20,065 nt of DNA from Colwellia_A sp041890515 (GTDB lineage: Bacteria > Pseudomonadota > Gammaproteobacteria > Enterobacterales > Alteromonadaceae), in NCBI GenBank assembly GCA_041890515.1, contig JASDWX010000065.1, positions 1 to 20,065 on the forward strand. The letters run 5' to 3'. Positions 1-7,684 of the stretch are shown one piece after another. How positions within the stretch are numbered: position 1 is the stretch's first letter; the number at the start of each line of letters is the position of its first letter. A program made the translations under genes and the position numbers. Below the pieces are notes generated by a model. That model ran no database searches. It had not been told where the DNA came from and saw nothing but the letters and a program-made list of their open reading frames with translations.

Positions 1-56
1 CGCTTAAAGGACTTTATTTAAAACGGGCAGTTACACAAAATCTGTTACAGGCTCTA

Positions 57-82
57 AAAAAACGGCTTAAAAGCCGTTTTTT
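57..82. terminator. Bidirectional rho-independent terminator
   Basis: A hairpin with CGGCT (63-67) and AGCCG (72-76) is flanked by six A's on the left and six T's on the right, so it has a U-tract on either strand. It lies 26 nt beyond the bamE stop on the minus strand and would also serve a plus-strand gene ending further left. The first 56 bases hold no gene I can support: only a six-codon open stretch ending in TAA at 19-21, which could be the tail of a convergent gene. In E. coli rnfH lies at this place. Confidence 0.8.
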
Positions 83-108
83 AATTTATCGGTGATTGAT
101 TTTTATGA

Positions 109-456
109 TTAATTAACCATAGGTACATAAAACTGTTCACCTAAGACAAAGTCACCTTCTGCACTGCTTAATAAGTTCTCTGCAAAATGTAGGATGAATT
201 TTTTCTGCACATTCAAATCTTCACTTCGACCTGATTTTAATGAATAAACATAATGCCAAGTATCGTTGTTAAAAGCATCTTGAATAACAGGGCTGCCAAG
301 TACAAATTTTACTTGTTCTTTATTCATGCCTATTTGAAGTTTGTCGATGTCTTTTTGTTCTAAAAAGTTCCCTTGAGGAATATCAATACGAAAAACCCAA
401 CTTGAGCAGGCAGAAAGAGATAGGGCAATAGTAATAGCTATAATACGAAACAACAT
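109..456 (-). CDS. bamE: Outer-membrane assembly lipoprotein BamE (SmpA)
   Basis: A 115-residue small lipoprotein subunit of the BAM complex, which folds beta-barrel proteins into the outer membrane. The N-terminus is a short hydrophobic signal ending in a lipobox LSAC, with the acylated cysteine at residue 17. The mature part begins with WVFRIDIPQGNFL, the BamE family hallmark (compare the RxDIxQGN segment of E. coli BamE). IGMNKEQVKFVLGSP (about 42-56) and the WHYVY strand follow. The length is normal for the family. It is the last gene of the leftward nadK-recN-bamE set, separated from recN by 82 bp that contain its own promoter. Identification rests on motif recognition and on the conserved recN-bamE neighbourhood. 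Confidence 0.95.
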   Translation of the reverse strand: MLFRIIAITIALSLSACSSWVFRIDIPQGNFLEQKDIDKLQIGMNKEQVKFVLGSPVIQDAFNNDTWHYVYSLKSGRSEDLNVQKKFILHFAENLLSSAEGDFVLGEQFYVPMVN

Positions 457-491
457 GATTTTTTGATTTATCCTAATAAGTTCGAACGTGG

Positions 492-520
492 ATAATAACT
501 AAGCATGAAGACAGATACAA
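492..520 (-). promoter_or_regulatory. Putative sigma70 promoter of bamE
   Basis: Read on the minus strand, TTGTAT (515-520) and TATTAT (492-497) are separated by exactly 17 nt and lie 36 nt upstream of the bamE start. Spacing and hexamers fit a housekeeping promoter. It would uncouple bamE, which is needed constantly, from the damage-inducible recN upstream. This is a sequence match only. Confidence 0.5.
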
Positions 521-538
521 AACTATTTTCAATTTATT

Positions 539-2227
539 TTAACCTGCAAGTAACTCCTGGGCATTCGCTAAGCTATTATCAGTAATTTTATTTCCCGCTA
601 ATAAGCGAGCAATTTCTTGGACCCTGCCATTCTCACTTAGTTCCGTAACTTTTGTTTCGGTAAATTCACCGTCTGTTAATTTACTGACAAATAACTGTTG
701 ATGTCCTTTGCTGGCAACTTGAGGTAAATGTGTTACACATATTACTTGTGTATTTTTTGCTAACTCTTGGAGTTTACTGCCGACCATTGCAGCAGTTGGC
801 CCGCTTATTCCTACATCGACTTCATCAAATATGAGTGTGGGTGTAATTATCTTGTCTGCCAATATAACCTGCATTGCTAAACTAATACGTGATAATTCCC
901 CACCAGATGCGACTTTATTCATAGCTTCTAATTGTTGCCCAGGATTAAGGCTAATTAAAAAATTTATTTCATCAGAACCTAACGGAGATAATGTTTCTAC
1001 TTCCACTTGATTGACCGATACTTCAAAAATACCGTGATCCATATTGAGTTCTTTCATGCTAAGAGTAATTTTCTTACTCAATTTTTTAGCTGATTTAACT
1101 CTGGATGTAGATAACGCTTTAGCGGTTTGCAGATAATGCATTTTAGCTTTTTCAATATCCACGTACATTGAGTTTAATCTAGAACCGTCTGAATTTATTA
1201 AGTTCAATGCTTGTTTAATTTCTAAATGAACTGTAGGTAGGTTTTCAGGGGAAACTTGATGCTTTTTAGCGAGTTGTATCGCCAATGAGTACCTATCTTC
1301 AATCATTTGATAGGCTTCTGGGTCAAGTTCAAGTCTTTCGTAGTAATGCTTTAGCTCATCATTTGCATCTTCAATTTGAATAAGCGCTTCACCTAACGTT
1401 TTAGCAATATCCGTTAGGTTTGGATCCATACACACTAAGTTATTTAATTGTTCACAATTATTTCTGAGACTGTCCGTGATATTGAAGTTTTCATTTTCAG
1501 ATAAAGTTTGTAATGCTTGTAATGTTCCATTTAATAACGATTGTCCGTTACTATGACGTTTGTAATCACTTTCAAGGGTTTCAAATTCTCCCATTTGTAA
1601 TGAAAACTCGTCTAATTCATTTACTTGATATTGTAATAGTTGAAGTTTAGCTTCTCGTTGATCTTTACTTTCTTGTAATTTTTTTAATTCTGTTTTTAGG
1701 TTTCTCCACTGTTGGTAATAATATTGAACGTCGTCTAGTAAATGTTGGTGATCTGAATATTCATCTAATATTTTTCTTTGTTGTGTCGCTTTTACAATAA
1801 GTTGATGATCATGCTGACCATGAATGTTTATTAAAAATTGTGCAATATCTTTGAGTTGTGCAAGAGGGACTTGGCTTCCATTAATATAGGATTTTGAACG
1901 GCCTTCGGCAGATATTACACGGCGTAAAATGCATTCAAAGTCTTGCTCTTTATCGCACTCATCATGGAGTGAAAGGTCATTTTTTTTGAGCCATTTTTGT
2001 GCGGATATATTTTGACTAATATCAAAAGTAGCCGCTAATTCGGCTTTTTTACAATTTGGTCTAACAACGTTAGTCAGCGCTCTATCTCCTAAACATAACC
2101 CTAATGCATCAATAGCAATTGACTTACCTGCACCTGTTTCTCCCGTGATGGTAGTCATGCCTTTACGCCAATCTATATCTAATGACCGGACGATCGCGAA
2201 ATTTTGAATGTTAAGTTGTAAGAGCAT
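539..2227 (-). CDS. recN: DNA repair protein RecN (SMC-like ATPase)
   Basis: A 562-residue cytosolic SMC-like ATPase that acts with RecA in double-strand-break repair. Walker A is GETGAGKS (29-36). A central region of about residues 150-390, rich in charged residues, Gln and Leu, fits the coiled-coil arms. The ABC signature SGGELSR (441-447), Walker B LIFDEVDVG (465-473) and the H-loop VTHLPQVAS (498-506) complete the split head domain. The length matches the family (about 550-560). The ATG start begins directly with LLQLNIQNFAIV, typical of RecN. A LexA box lies 32 nt upstream of the start codon, so it should be SOS-induced. No defect is visible. Confidence 0.97.
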   Translation of the reverse strand: MLLQLNIQNFAIVRSLDIDWRKGMTTITGETGAGKSIAIDALGLCLGDRALTNVVRPNCKKAELAATFDISQNISAQKWLKKNDLSLHDECDKEQDFECILRRVISAEGRSKSYINGSQVPLAQLKDIAQFLINIHGQHDHQLIVKATQQRKILDEYSDHQHLLDDVQYYYQQWRNLKTELKKLQESKDQREAKLQLLQYQVNELDEFSLQMGEFETLESDYKRHSNGQSLLNGTLQALQTLSENENFNITDSLRNNCEQLNNLVCMDPNLTDIAKTLGEALIQIEDANDELKHYYERLELDPEAYQMIEDRYSLAIQLAKKHQVSPENLPTVHLEIKQALNLINSDGSRLNSMYVDIEKAKMHYLQTAKALSTSRVKSAKKLSKKITLSMKELNMDHGIFEVSVNQVEVETLSPLGSDEINFLISLNPGQQLEAMNKVASGGELSRISLAMQVILADKIITPTLIFDEVDVGISGPTAAMVGSKLQELAKNTQVICVTHLPQVASKGHQQLFVSKLTDGEFTETKVTELSENGRVQEIARLLAGNKITDNSLANAQELLAG

Positions 2228-2258
2228 TGATAAGCCAAATTGCTGTATAAATATATAA

Positions 2259-2274
2259 CTGTTAATTTATACAG
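2259..2274 (-). promoter_or_regulatory. LexA (SOS) box of recN
   Basis: The minus strand reads CTGTATAAATTAACAG, a full match to the gammaproteobacterial LexA pattern CTGT-N8-ACAG with an AT-rich centre. It ends 32 nt before the recN start. A TTGCAC -35-like element (2287-2292) lies just upstream, so the box would cover the -10 region, although the -10 itself is ambiguous (TATAAA or TAAATT). Immediately next to it, 2243-2258 keeps only one intact half (CTGTATAAATATATAA on the plus strand) and may be a degenerate second site. E. coli recN also carries more than one LexA site. Confidence 0.85.
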
Positions 2275-2336
2275 TAATCTGGTTTTGTGCAAGTATAATA
2301 TAGGATAAAAATTCAACAGGTTGAATATATTAGAAA

Positions 2337-3218
2337 TTAATAAAGCTTATTACCCCAACTTAATTTACTTCGCAGTACATTAAAGTAGTCATGGTCTAAG
2401 GGATGAATTAATCGAAGGGTATACTGACTCTTCCTGATGATAACTTCATCGCCGGGCATAACGGCTAAAATTACATGACCATCACAACTTACTTGCAAGT
2501 TTTCATAATTTTCATTGGCGAGTACTAACTTTATTTCACTGTTACCGTCGACTACTATAGGTCGGCTCGTTAACGTATGAGGGAACATGGGCACTAATGA
2601 CAATGCATTTAAATTGGGTGTTAGAATAGGGCCTCCCGCGGACATAGAATAGGCGGTAGAACCTGTAGGTGTTGATACAATTAATCCGTCAGAACGCTGA
2701 CTAAACATGAAACTCCCATCAATGTAGACTTCAAATTCAATCATGCTGGCTACTTTTCCAGCATGAAGCACTGCTTCATTTACCGCACTGTTTGAGCTTT
2801 TTAATTTACCATGTCGATAAACTTCGGCTTCTATCACAAAACGTTGCTCAGCACGCGATTTTCCGTTTAATATATCTTCGAGAGGTTCGATTAATTCATC
2901 TGGCGATAAATCAGTTAGAAAGCCTAAATTACCTCTGTTTACGCCAATAACGCCTATATCAAAACACGACAAAACGCGAGCAGCCCCTAGCATATAACCG
3001 TCACCACCAACGACAATAGCCAGATCTGCTTGTTCACCAATTTCAATTAAGGTGTTAATAGCAAGTTTATCTATATTAATTGAAGGCGCTACCGAGGTTT
3101 CAATCAACACTTTGTAATGTTGATCTGTAAGAAGTTGATATAGCGCTGTTATTGTTGCACTGGCGCCTTCGTGGTTTGGTTTGCCTATCAAACCGATTGT
3201 GTTATAAATTCTGCTCAT
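2337..3218 (-). CDS. nadK: NAD kinase
   Basis: A 293-residue cytosolic enzyme that phosphorylates NAD to NADP with ATP, the only route to NADP. The diacylglycerol-kinase-like fold is marked by the catalytic GGDG (71-74), then NRGNLGFLTDL (94-104), NEAVL (147-151), the NAD-binding loop TPTGSTAYS (183-191) and HTLTSRPIVV (214-223). The length is that of E. coli NadK (about 292). It is divergent from grpE across a 195-bp gap, an arrangement also seen in E. coli. The 109 bp to recN contain the SOS box, so recN need not depend on read-through from nadK. Confidence 0.97.
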   Translation of the reverse strand: MSRIYNTIGLIGKPNHEGASATITALYQLLTDQHYKVLIETSVAPSINIDKLAINTLIEIGEQADLAIVVGGDGYMLGAARVLSCFDIGVIGVNRGNLGFLTDLSPDELIEPLEDILNGKSRAEQRFVIEAEVYRHGKLKSSNSAVNEAVLHAGKVASMIEFEVYIDGSFMFSQRSDGLIVSTPTGSTAYSMSAGGPILTPNLNALSLVPMFPHTLTSRPIVVDGNSEIKLVLANENYENLQVSCDGHVILAVMPGDEVIIRKSQYTLRLIHPLDHDYFNVLRSKLSWGNKLY

Positions 3219-3318
3219 ATTCGTACTGAAAATTCTATGGATCTTAGGGTTAGAAACAGTTTCGCTGTATTTTAATGTGTTGTAAAGTTGACTTTTTTAT
3301 AAATCATTTACTTTTATC

Positions 3319-3346
3319 CTTGAAACGTGGCAACAAATCCCCATAA
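3319..3346 (+). promoter_or_regulatory. Sigma32 (heat-shock) promoter of grpE
   Basis: CTTGAAA (3319-3325) matches the RpoH -35 element exactly. After 13 nt, CCCCATAA (3339-3346) matches the C-rich -10 element (CCCCAT core). It lies about 68 nt upstream of the grpE ATG. This is the clearest regulatory element of the heat-shock cluster. Confidence 0.85.
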
Positions 3347-3413
3347 TTAGCGTTATCAGATATATAACCCTTTATATTATTAACTATATTATTAGTTCAT
3401 TTTGGAGCTTTTC

Positions 3414-4067
3414 ATGACTAATGAGTCAACCGAAAATAAAAATACACCTGAAGCATCGACAGAAGCTTCAACACCTGAAGAAACGATGGCACAAGAAATT
3501 ATTGACCAAGCTGAAGAACAAGTTGAAGTTCAACTTAATGCTGCAGCCTCTAATATTAGTTTAGAACAGGAAAAAATTAACGAACTTGAATTAGCACTAT
3601 CTGCCGCTCAAACAACAGTGTCAGATCAAAAAGATTCTGTTGTTCGAGCTAAAGCTGAAGTTGATAATATTCGCCGCCGTAGTGCACAAGATGTAGATAA
3701 AGCTCGTAAATTTGCATTAGAGAAATTCGCGACTGAGATGTTAGTTTCAGTGGATAATTTAGAACGCGCTTTACAGAATGTTGATAAAGAAGATGAAAGC
3801 AATAAAGGCATTGTTGAAGGTCTTGAATTAACATTACAAGGTTTGATTGCTTCATTAGAAAAGTTTGGTGTTAAGGGGGTTGATCCTCAAGACCAACCAT
3901 TTAATCCTGAATTTCATCAAGCAATGTCAATGCAAGTTGTTGAAGGTGTTGCCCCTAATACCGTTATTGCGGTTATGCAAAAAGGCTATGAATTAAACGG
4001 TCGTTTAATTCGCCCTGCTATGGTTATGGTTTCTAAAGCAGCTCCTGCAGTTGACACTACGGCATAA
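3414..4067 (+). CDS. grpE: Nucleotide exchange factor GrpE (Hsp70 cofactor)
   Basis: GrpE releases ADP from DnaK and so resets the chaperone cycle. I start it at ATG 3414 (217 residues). The in-frame TTG at 3402 overlaps the ribosome binding site: GGAG (3404-3407) sits six bases before the ATG and would lie inside the gene if TTG were used. Residues 1-50 are acidic and Ser/Thr-rich, probably disordered. A long helix (about 50-120) with RAKAEVDNIRRR is the dimerising coiled coil. The C-terminal beta domain carries FNPEFHQAM (163-171) and GYELNGRLIRPAMVMVSK (191-208). It is monocistronic: a sigma32 promoter precedes it and a strong terminator follows. Confidence 0.96.
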   Translation: MTNESTENKNTPEASTEASTPEETMAQEIIDQAEEQVEVQLNAAASNISLEQEKINELELALSAAQTTVSDQKDSVVRAKAEVDNIRRRSAQDVDKARKFALEKFATEMLVSVDNLERALQNVDKEDESNKGIVEGLELTLQGLIASLEKFGVKGVDPQDQPFNPEFHQAMSMQVVEGVAPNTVIAVMQKGYELNGRLIRPAMVMVSKAAPAVDTTA

Positions 4068-4082
4068 AAAATAAGATTAATG

Positions 4083-4124
4083 AAAGCGGTAAGAAGTTTA
4101 TTCAAAACTTCTTGCCGCTTTTTT
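4083..4124 (+). terminator. Rho-independent terminator after grpE
   Basis: A 17-bp stem (4083-4099 with 4105-4121, one G-U pair) has a 5-nt loop and runs into a T-tract ending at 4124. It lies 16 nt beyond the grpE stop and uncouples grpE from dnaK. Confidence 0.93.
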
Positions 4125-4233
4125 GTTTTAGGGGGATGAAAACTTTTTTTATTGACTTGTTTGAAAGTTAATTGATGTAAACCACCTAATATAGGAAAAA
4201 AGTTAAATTTATTTACTTTTTTTTTTATAAATA

Positions 4234-4261
4234 GTTGAAAAGAATTTTCCTGCCCCCACTA
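4234..4261 (+). promoter_or_regulatory. Sigma32-like promoter of dnaK
   Basis: GTTGAAA (4234-4240) is one base off the RpoH -35 CTTGAAA. After 13 nt comes CCCCACTA (4254-4261), close to the -10 CCCCATNT. The spacer equals that of the grpE promoter. It lies 74 nt before the dnaK ATG, leaving an AT-rich leader. The rest of the 268-bp grpE-dnaK gap is the grpE terminator and A/T tracts. Confidence 0.65.
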
Positions 4262-4335
4262 TTTGTTTCATCAACAGATTTATTAAAAATATATTTAGTA
4301 AATTTTATTTTAATTAGTATTCGGAGATCCTCAAG

Positions 4336-6255
4336 ATGGGCAAAATAATCGGTATTGACCTAGGGACAACAAACTCTTGTGTTGCTGTACTAGATGGCGG
4401 CAAAGCACGTGTAATTGAAAATGCAGAAGGCGATCGTACAACGCCTTCAATCATTGCTTACACAGCAGAAGGCGAAACTTTAGTAGGTCAACCTGCTAAG
4501 CGTCAGTCAGTTACAAACCCAACGAACACATTATATGCGATTAAGCGTTTAATCGGTCGTCGTTTTGAAGACGAAGAAGTTCAACGTGATATTAAAATAA
4601 TGCCATTTGGTATTGTTAAAGCTGATAACGGTGATGCTTGGGTTACAACCCGTGATAAAAACGTAGCGCCACCACAAGTTTCTGCTGAAGTGTTAGCAAA
4701 AATGAAAAAAACAGCTGAAGATTACTTAGGCGAAACAGTTACAGAAGCAGTAATTACTGTTCCTGCTTACTTTAACGATTCACAGCGTCAAGCAACTAAA
4801 GATGCTGGTCGTATTGCTGGTCTTGAAGTTAAACGTATTATCAATGAACCTACTGCTGCTGCGCTTGCTTACGGCATGGACAAGCAAGAAGGCGATAAAG
4901 TTGTTGCTGTTTACGATTTAGGTGGTGGTACATTCGATATCTCAATTATTGAAATTGATGAAGTTGAAGGCGAGCACACGTTTGAAGTATTAGCGACTAA
5001 TGGCGACACCCACTTAGGTGGTGAAGATTTTGATAACCGTTTAATCAACTATTTAGTAGCGGAATTCAAAAAAGACCAAGGCATGGATTTAACCTCTGAT
5101 CCATTGGCTATGCAACGTTTGAAAGAAGCAGCAGAAAAAGCAAAATGTGAGCTTTCTTCAGCACAACAAACTGATGTTAACTTACCTTACATCACTGCTG
5201 ATGGTTCAGGCCCTAAGCACATGAACATTAAAGTTACGCGTGCTAAATTAGAGTCTTTAGTTGAAGATATGGTTAAAGCAACTTTAGAGCCGCTTAAGCA
5301 AGCACTAAAAGATGCAGATTTATCAGTAAGTGACATCAATGATGTTATCTTAGTTGGTGGTCAATCACGTATGCCAATGGTACAAAAAGCGGTAACGGAT
5401 TTCTTCGGTAAAGAGCCACGTAAAGACGTTAACCCTGATGAAGCAGTTGCCGCAGGCGCAGCAATTCAAGCAGGTGTTCTTTCTGGTGATGTGACTGATG
5501 TTCTTTTATTAGACGTTACGCCATTATCTCTAGGTATCGAAACTATGGGTGGTGTGATGACGAAAGTTATCGATAAAAATACAACTATCCCTACTAAGCA
5601 ATCACAAACATTTTCAACAGCTGATGATAATCAAGCAGCCGTTACTGTTCATGTTTGTCAAGGTGAGCGTAAGCAAGCTTCAGCAAACAAATCTTTAGGT
5701 CAGTTTAACCTTGAAGGTATCGACGCAGCGCCACGTGGTACGCCACAAATCGAAGTTACTTTCGATATCGATGCTGATGGTATTTTACATGTTACGGCTA
5801 AAGATAAGAACACAGGTAAAGAGCAGAAAATTACGATTAAAGCCTCTTCTGGTTTATCTGACGAAGAAGTAGAGCAAATGGTTCGTGACGCAGAGGCTAA
5901 CGCTGATGAAGATGCTAAATTTGAAGAATTAGTGCAAGCACGTAACCAAGCTGACGGTATGATCCACGCAACTCGCAAGCAAATTGAAGAAGCAGGTGAA
6001 GATTTTGCTGGTGAAGATAAAGAAAAGCTTGAAGCGGCATTAACTGAACTTGAAGCATCACTTAAAGGCGATGATAAAGAAGCCATTGACGCTAAATCAG
6101 CAGCTGTTGTTGAAGCTTCTGCTAAGTTAATGGAAATTGCTCAAGCTAAAGCTCAAGCTAGTGCACCAGAAGGTGGCGCACCAGAATCAGACGGCGCTGC
6201 GCCAGCTGACGATGTTGTTGATGCTGAATTTGAAGAAGTTAAAGAAGACAAATAG
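4336..6255 (+). CDS. dnaK: Chaperone DnaK (Hsp70)
   Basis: A 639-residue ATP-driven chaperone that binds exposed hydrophobic peptides and works with DnaJ and GrpE. The actin-like ATPase domain has IGIDLGTTNSCV (5-16), NEPTAAALAYG (170-180), VYDLGGGTFDIS (192-203) and ILVGGQSRMP (338-347). K70, E171, T199 and D201 fall at the E. coli positions. The interdomain linker DVLLLDVTP (388-396) leads to the substrate-binding beta domain and the helical lid (from about 507). The tail ends in DAEFEEVKEDK, the conserved EEVK-type end. CGGAG (4322-4326) is the ribosome binding site. GCT, GAA and CGT codons are frequent, as expected for a highly expressed gene. It is likely co-transcribed with dnaJ. Confidence 0.99.
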   Translation: MGKIIGIDLGTTNSCVAVLDGGKARVIENAEGDRTTPSIIAYTAEGETLVGQPAKRQSVTNPTNTLYAIKRLIGRRFEDEEVQRDIKIMPFGIVKADNGDAWVTTRDKNVAPPQVSAEVLAKMKKTAEDYLGETVTEAVITVPAYFNDSQRQATKDAGRIAGLEVKRIINEPTAAALAYGMDKQEGDKVVAVYDLGGGTFDISIIEIDEVEGEHTFEVLATNGDTHLGGEDFDNRLINYLVAEFKKDQGMDLTSDPLAMQRLKEAAEKAKCELSSAQQTDVNLPYITADGSGPKHMNIKVTRAKLESLVEDMVKATLEPLKQALKDADLSVSDINDVILVGGQSRMPMVQKAVTDFFGKEPRKDVNPDEAVAAGAAIQAGVLSGDVTDVLLLDVTPLSLGIETMGGVMTKVIDKNTTIPTKQSQTFSTADDNQAAVTVHVCQGERKQASANKSLGQFNLEGIDAAPRGTPQIEVTFDIDADGILHVTAKDKNTGKEQKITIKASSGLSDEEVEQMVRDAEANADEDAKFEELVQARNQADGMIHATRKQIEEAGEDFAGEDKEKLEAALTELEASLKGDDKEAIDAKSAAVVEASAKLMEIAQAKAQASAPEGGAPESDGAAPADDVVDAEFEEVKEDK

Positions 6256-6267
6256 TCTTTAGTTAAC

Positions 6268-6320
6268 TTAACGTACGACACTATAAGCGCTGGTTTAAAC
6301 ACCAGCGCTTCTTACGTTAA
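6268..6320 (+). other. Two-tier hairpin between dnaK and dnaJ
   Basis: A perfect 10-bp stem AAGCGCTGGT / ACCAGCGCTT (6285-6294 with 6301-6310) is enclosed by a second perfect pair TTAACGTA / TACGTTAA (6268-6275 with 6313-6320). No U-tract follows on the plus strand; bases after it are A-rich. It is therefore more likely a partial terminator, an mRNA processing site or a stabiliser that lowers dnaJ relative to dnaK than a full terminator. The role is inferred. Confidence 0.6.
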
Positions 6321-6419
6321 AAAACATCATAAAATGCCATTGAAAATAGCTAACTATTTATAATGTCATTTTACTAAATTATTACCGTAAAATTTAAACA
6401 CCAGTTAAAAGAAGTCACT

Positions 6420-7562
6420 ATGTCAAAACGCGATTACTATGAAGTGCTAGGAGTATCAAAAGATGCTTCTGAGCGTGATATTAAAAAAGCCTACAAACGT
6501 TTAGCGATGAAACTTCATCCTGACCGTAATGCTGGTGATAAAGACAAAGAAGAGCAATTTAAAGAAGTTAAAGAAGCTTATGAAATTCTAAATGACGATC
6601 AAAAACGTGCTGCTTTTGACCAGTATGGTCATGCTGCCTTTGAACAAGGTGGTAATGGTGGCGGTGGCGGTTTTGGCGGTGGTTTTGGCGGTGGTCAAGA
6701 CTTTGGTGATATTTTTGGTGATATTTTTGGTGGTGGTCGAGGTGGCGGCGGACGTCAGCAGCGTCAGCAACGCGGATCAGATCTTCGATACAATCTAGAT
6801 TTAAGTCTTGAAGATGCCGTTAGAGGTAAAACATTAGAAATTAAAGTACCGACTTATGTGAGTTGTGATCCCTGTGATGGCTCTGGCGCTAAAAAAGGCA
6901 CAAGCGCAAAAACTTGTTCAACGTGTCATGGCCATGGCCAAGTACAAATGCGTCAAGGCTTATTTGCTGTTCAGCAAACTTGTCCTACGTGTAGTGGTAA
7001 AGGTAAAGTCATTGCGACACCTTGTACTGCTTGTCGCGGTCAAGGGCGTGTAGAAAAAACGAAGACGCTTTCAGTGAAAATTCCACCAGGTGTGGATACT
7101 GGTGACAGAATTCGCTTGTCAGGCGAAGGTGAAGCCGGAGAGCATGGCGCACCAGCGGGTGATTTGTATGTACAAGCTAATGTTCGTGACCACAAAATAT
7201 TTGTTCGTGACGAAAACAACCTTTATTGTGAAGTACCTATCAGCTTTACCACTGCAGCATTAGGTGGCGAAATAGAAGTACCCACACTTGAAGGGAAAGT
7301 TAAGCTTAAAATACCTAAAGAAACGCAAACGGGTAAAATGTTCCGTTTACGTGGCAAAGGTGTTAAATCAGTTCGTAGTCATTCAACGGGTGACTTAATG
7401 TGCAAAGTTGTACTAGAAACACCGGTTAACTTATCTGGCGATCAAGCTGATTTACTTCGCCAGTTAGGTGAGAAAATGGGCAAAAGCACAATAAAGCATA
7501 GCCCTAAAGAAACAGGTTTTTTTGATGGTGTTAAAAATTTCTTTGATGATTTGAAAAGTTAG
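6420..7562 (+). CDS. dnaJ: Chaperone DnaJ (Hsp40, type I)
   Basis: A 380-residue type I J-protein that delivers clients to DnaK and stimulates its ATPase. The J domain (1-70) has the HPD motif at 33-35. A Gly/Phe-rich linker (about 77-110) contains the tandem GDIFGDIFGGG. Four CxxCxGxG zinc motifs start at C149, C166, C188 and C202, giving two zinc sites. The C-terminal substrate-binding and dimerisation domains follow. All type I elements are intact and the length matches E. coli DnaJ (376). The 164-bp gap to dnaK has a hairpin but no convincing promoter, so it is probably expressed from the dnaK promoter. The ribosome binding site (AAAGAAG) is weak. Confidence 0.98.
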   Translation: MSKRDYYEVLGVSKDASERDIKKAYKRLAMKLHPDRNAGDKDKEEQFKEVKEAYEILNDDQKRAAFDQYGHAAFEQGGNGGGGGFGGGFGGGQDFGDIFGDIFGGGRGGGGRQQRQQRGSDLRYNLDLSLEDAVRGKTLEIKVPTYVSCDPCDGSGAKKGTSAKTCSTCHGHGQVQMRQGLFAVQQTCPTCSGKGKVIATPCTACRGQGRVEKTKTLSVKIPPGVDTGDRIRLSGEGEAGEHGAPAGDLYVQANVRDHKIFVRDENNLYCEVPISFTTAALGGEIEVPTLEGKVKLKIPKETQTGKMFRLRGKGVKSVRSHSTGDLMCKVVLETPVNLSGDQADLLRQLGEKMGKSTIKHSPKETGFFDGVKNFFDDLKS

Positions 7563-7640
7563 CTTTATATGAGCTATAGCGGTAATTTCGTTTAATGTGG
7601 ATATGAAATAAGCTTATGTCCATCCTATAAATAATTAGAT

Positions 7641-7669
7641 AAAGCCACAAAATATTTTGTGGCTTTTTT
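7641..7669. terminator. Palindromic bidirectional terminator
   Basis: Bases 7641-7666 form a perfect 26-nt palindrome (AAAGCCACAAAAT and its exact complement) followed by further T's to 7669. It lies between convergent dnaJ and the minus-strand gene ending at 7685, and should stop plus-strand transcription. The U-tract on the minus side is short (TTTAT). Confidence 0.9.
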
Positions 7670-7684
7670 GTTTCTGAAGATTAA

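Noticed and set aside
3..95. Plus-strand open frame running off the left edge
   Set aside because: It reads through the terminator hairpin and its T-tract, so it is unlikely to be coding.
3253..3263. GAAACAGTTTC palindrome between nadK and grpE
   Set aside because: Short and single copy, not placed at a recognisable promoter.
3402..3413. Upstream TTG start giving GrpE four extra residues
   Set aside because: The GGAG ribosome binding site overlaps this TTG and is correctly spaced for the ATG at 3414.
4158..4190. TTTGAAA ... CCACCTAAT as the dnaK heat-shock promoter
   Set aside because: The -10 fits poorly; the element pair at 4234-4261 matches better and has the same spacing as grpE.
5700..6086. 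Minus-strand open frame of 128 codons opposite dnaK
   Set aside because: Antisense to a highly conserved gene, Ser/Ala-biased, with no ribosome binding site; a codon-bias shadow.
6340..6364. TTGAAA ... TATAAT as a separate dnaJ promoter
   Set aside because: The spacer is only 13 nt, too short for sigma70, and the -10 does not fit sigma32.
6700..6735. Short tandem repeat GGTGATATTTTT in dnaJ
   Set aside because: It encodes the ordinary GDIFGDIFGGG stretch of the DnaJ Gly/Phe linker.
6592..6798. Plus-strand open frame within dnaJ (Val/Leu-rich)
   Set aside because: It arises from reading the GGT-rich Gly/Phe region in another frame.
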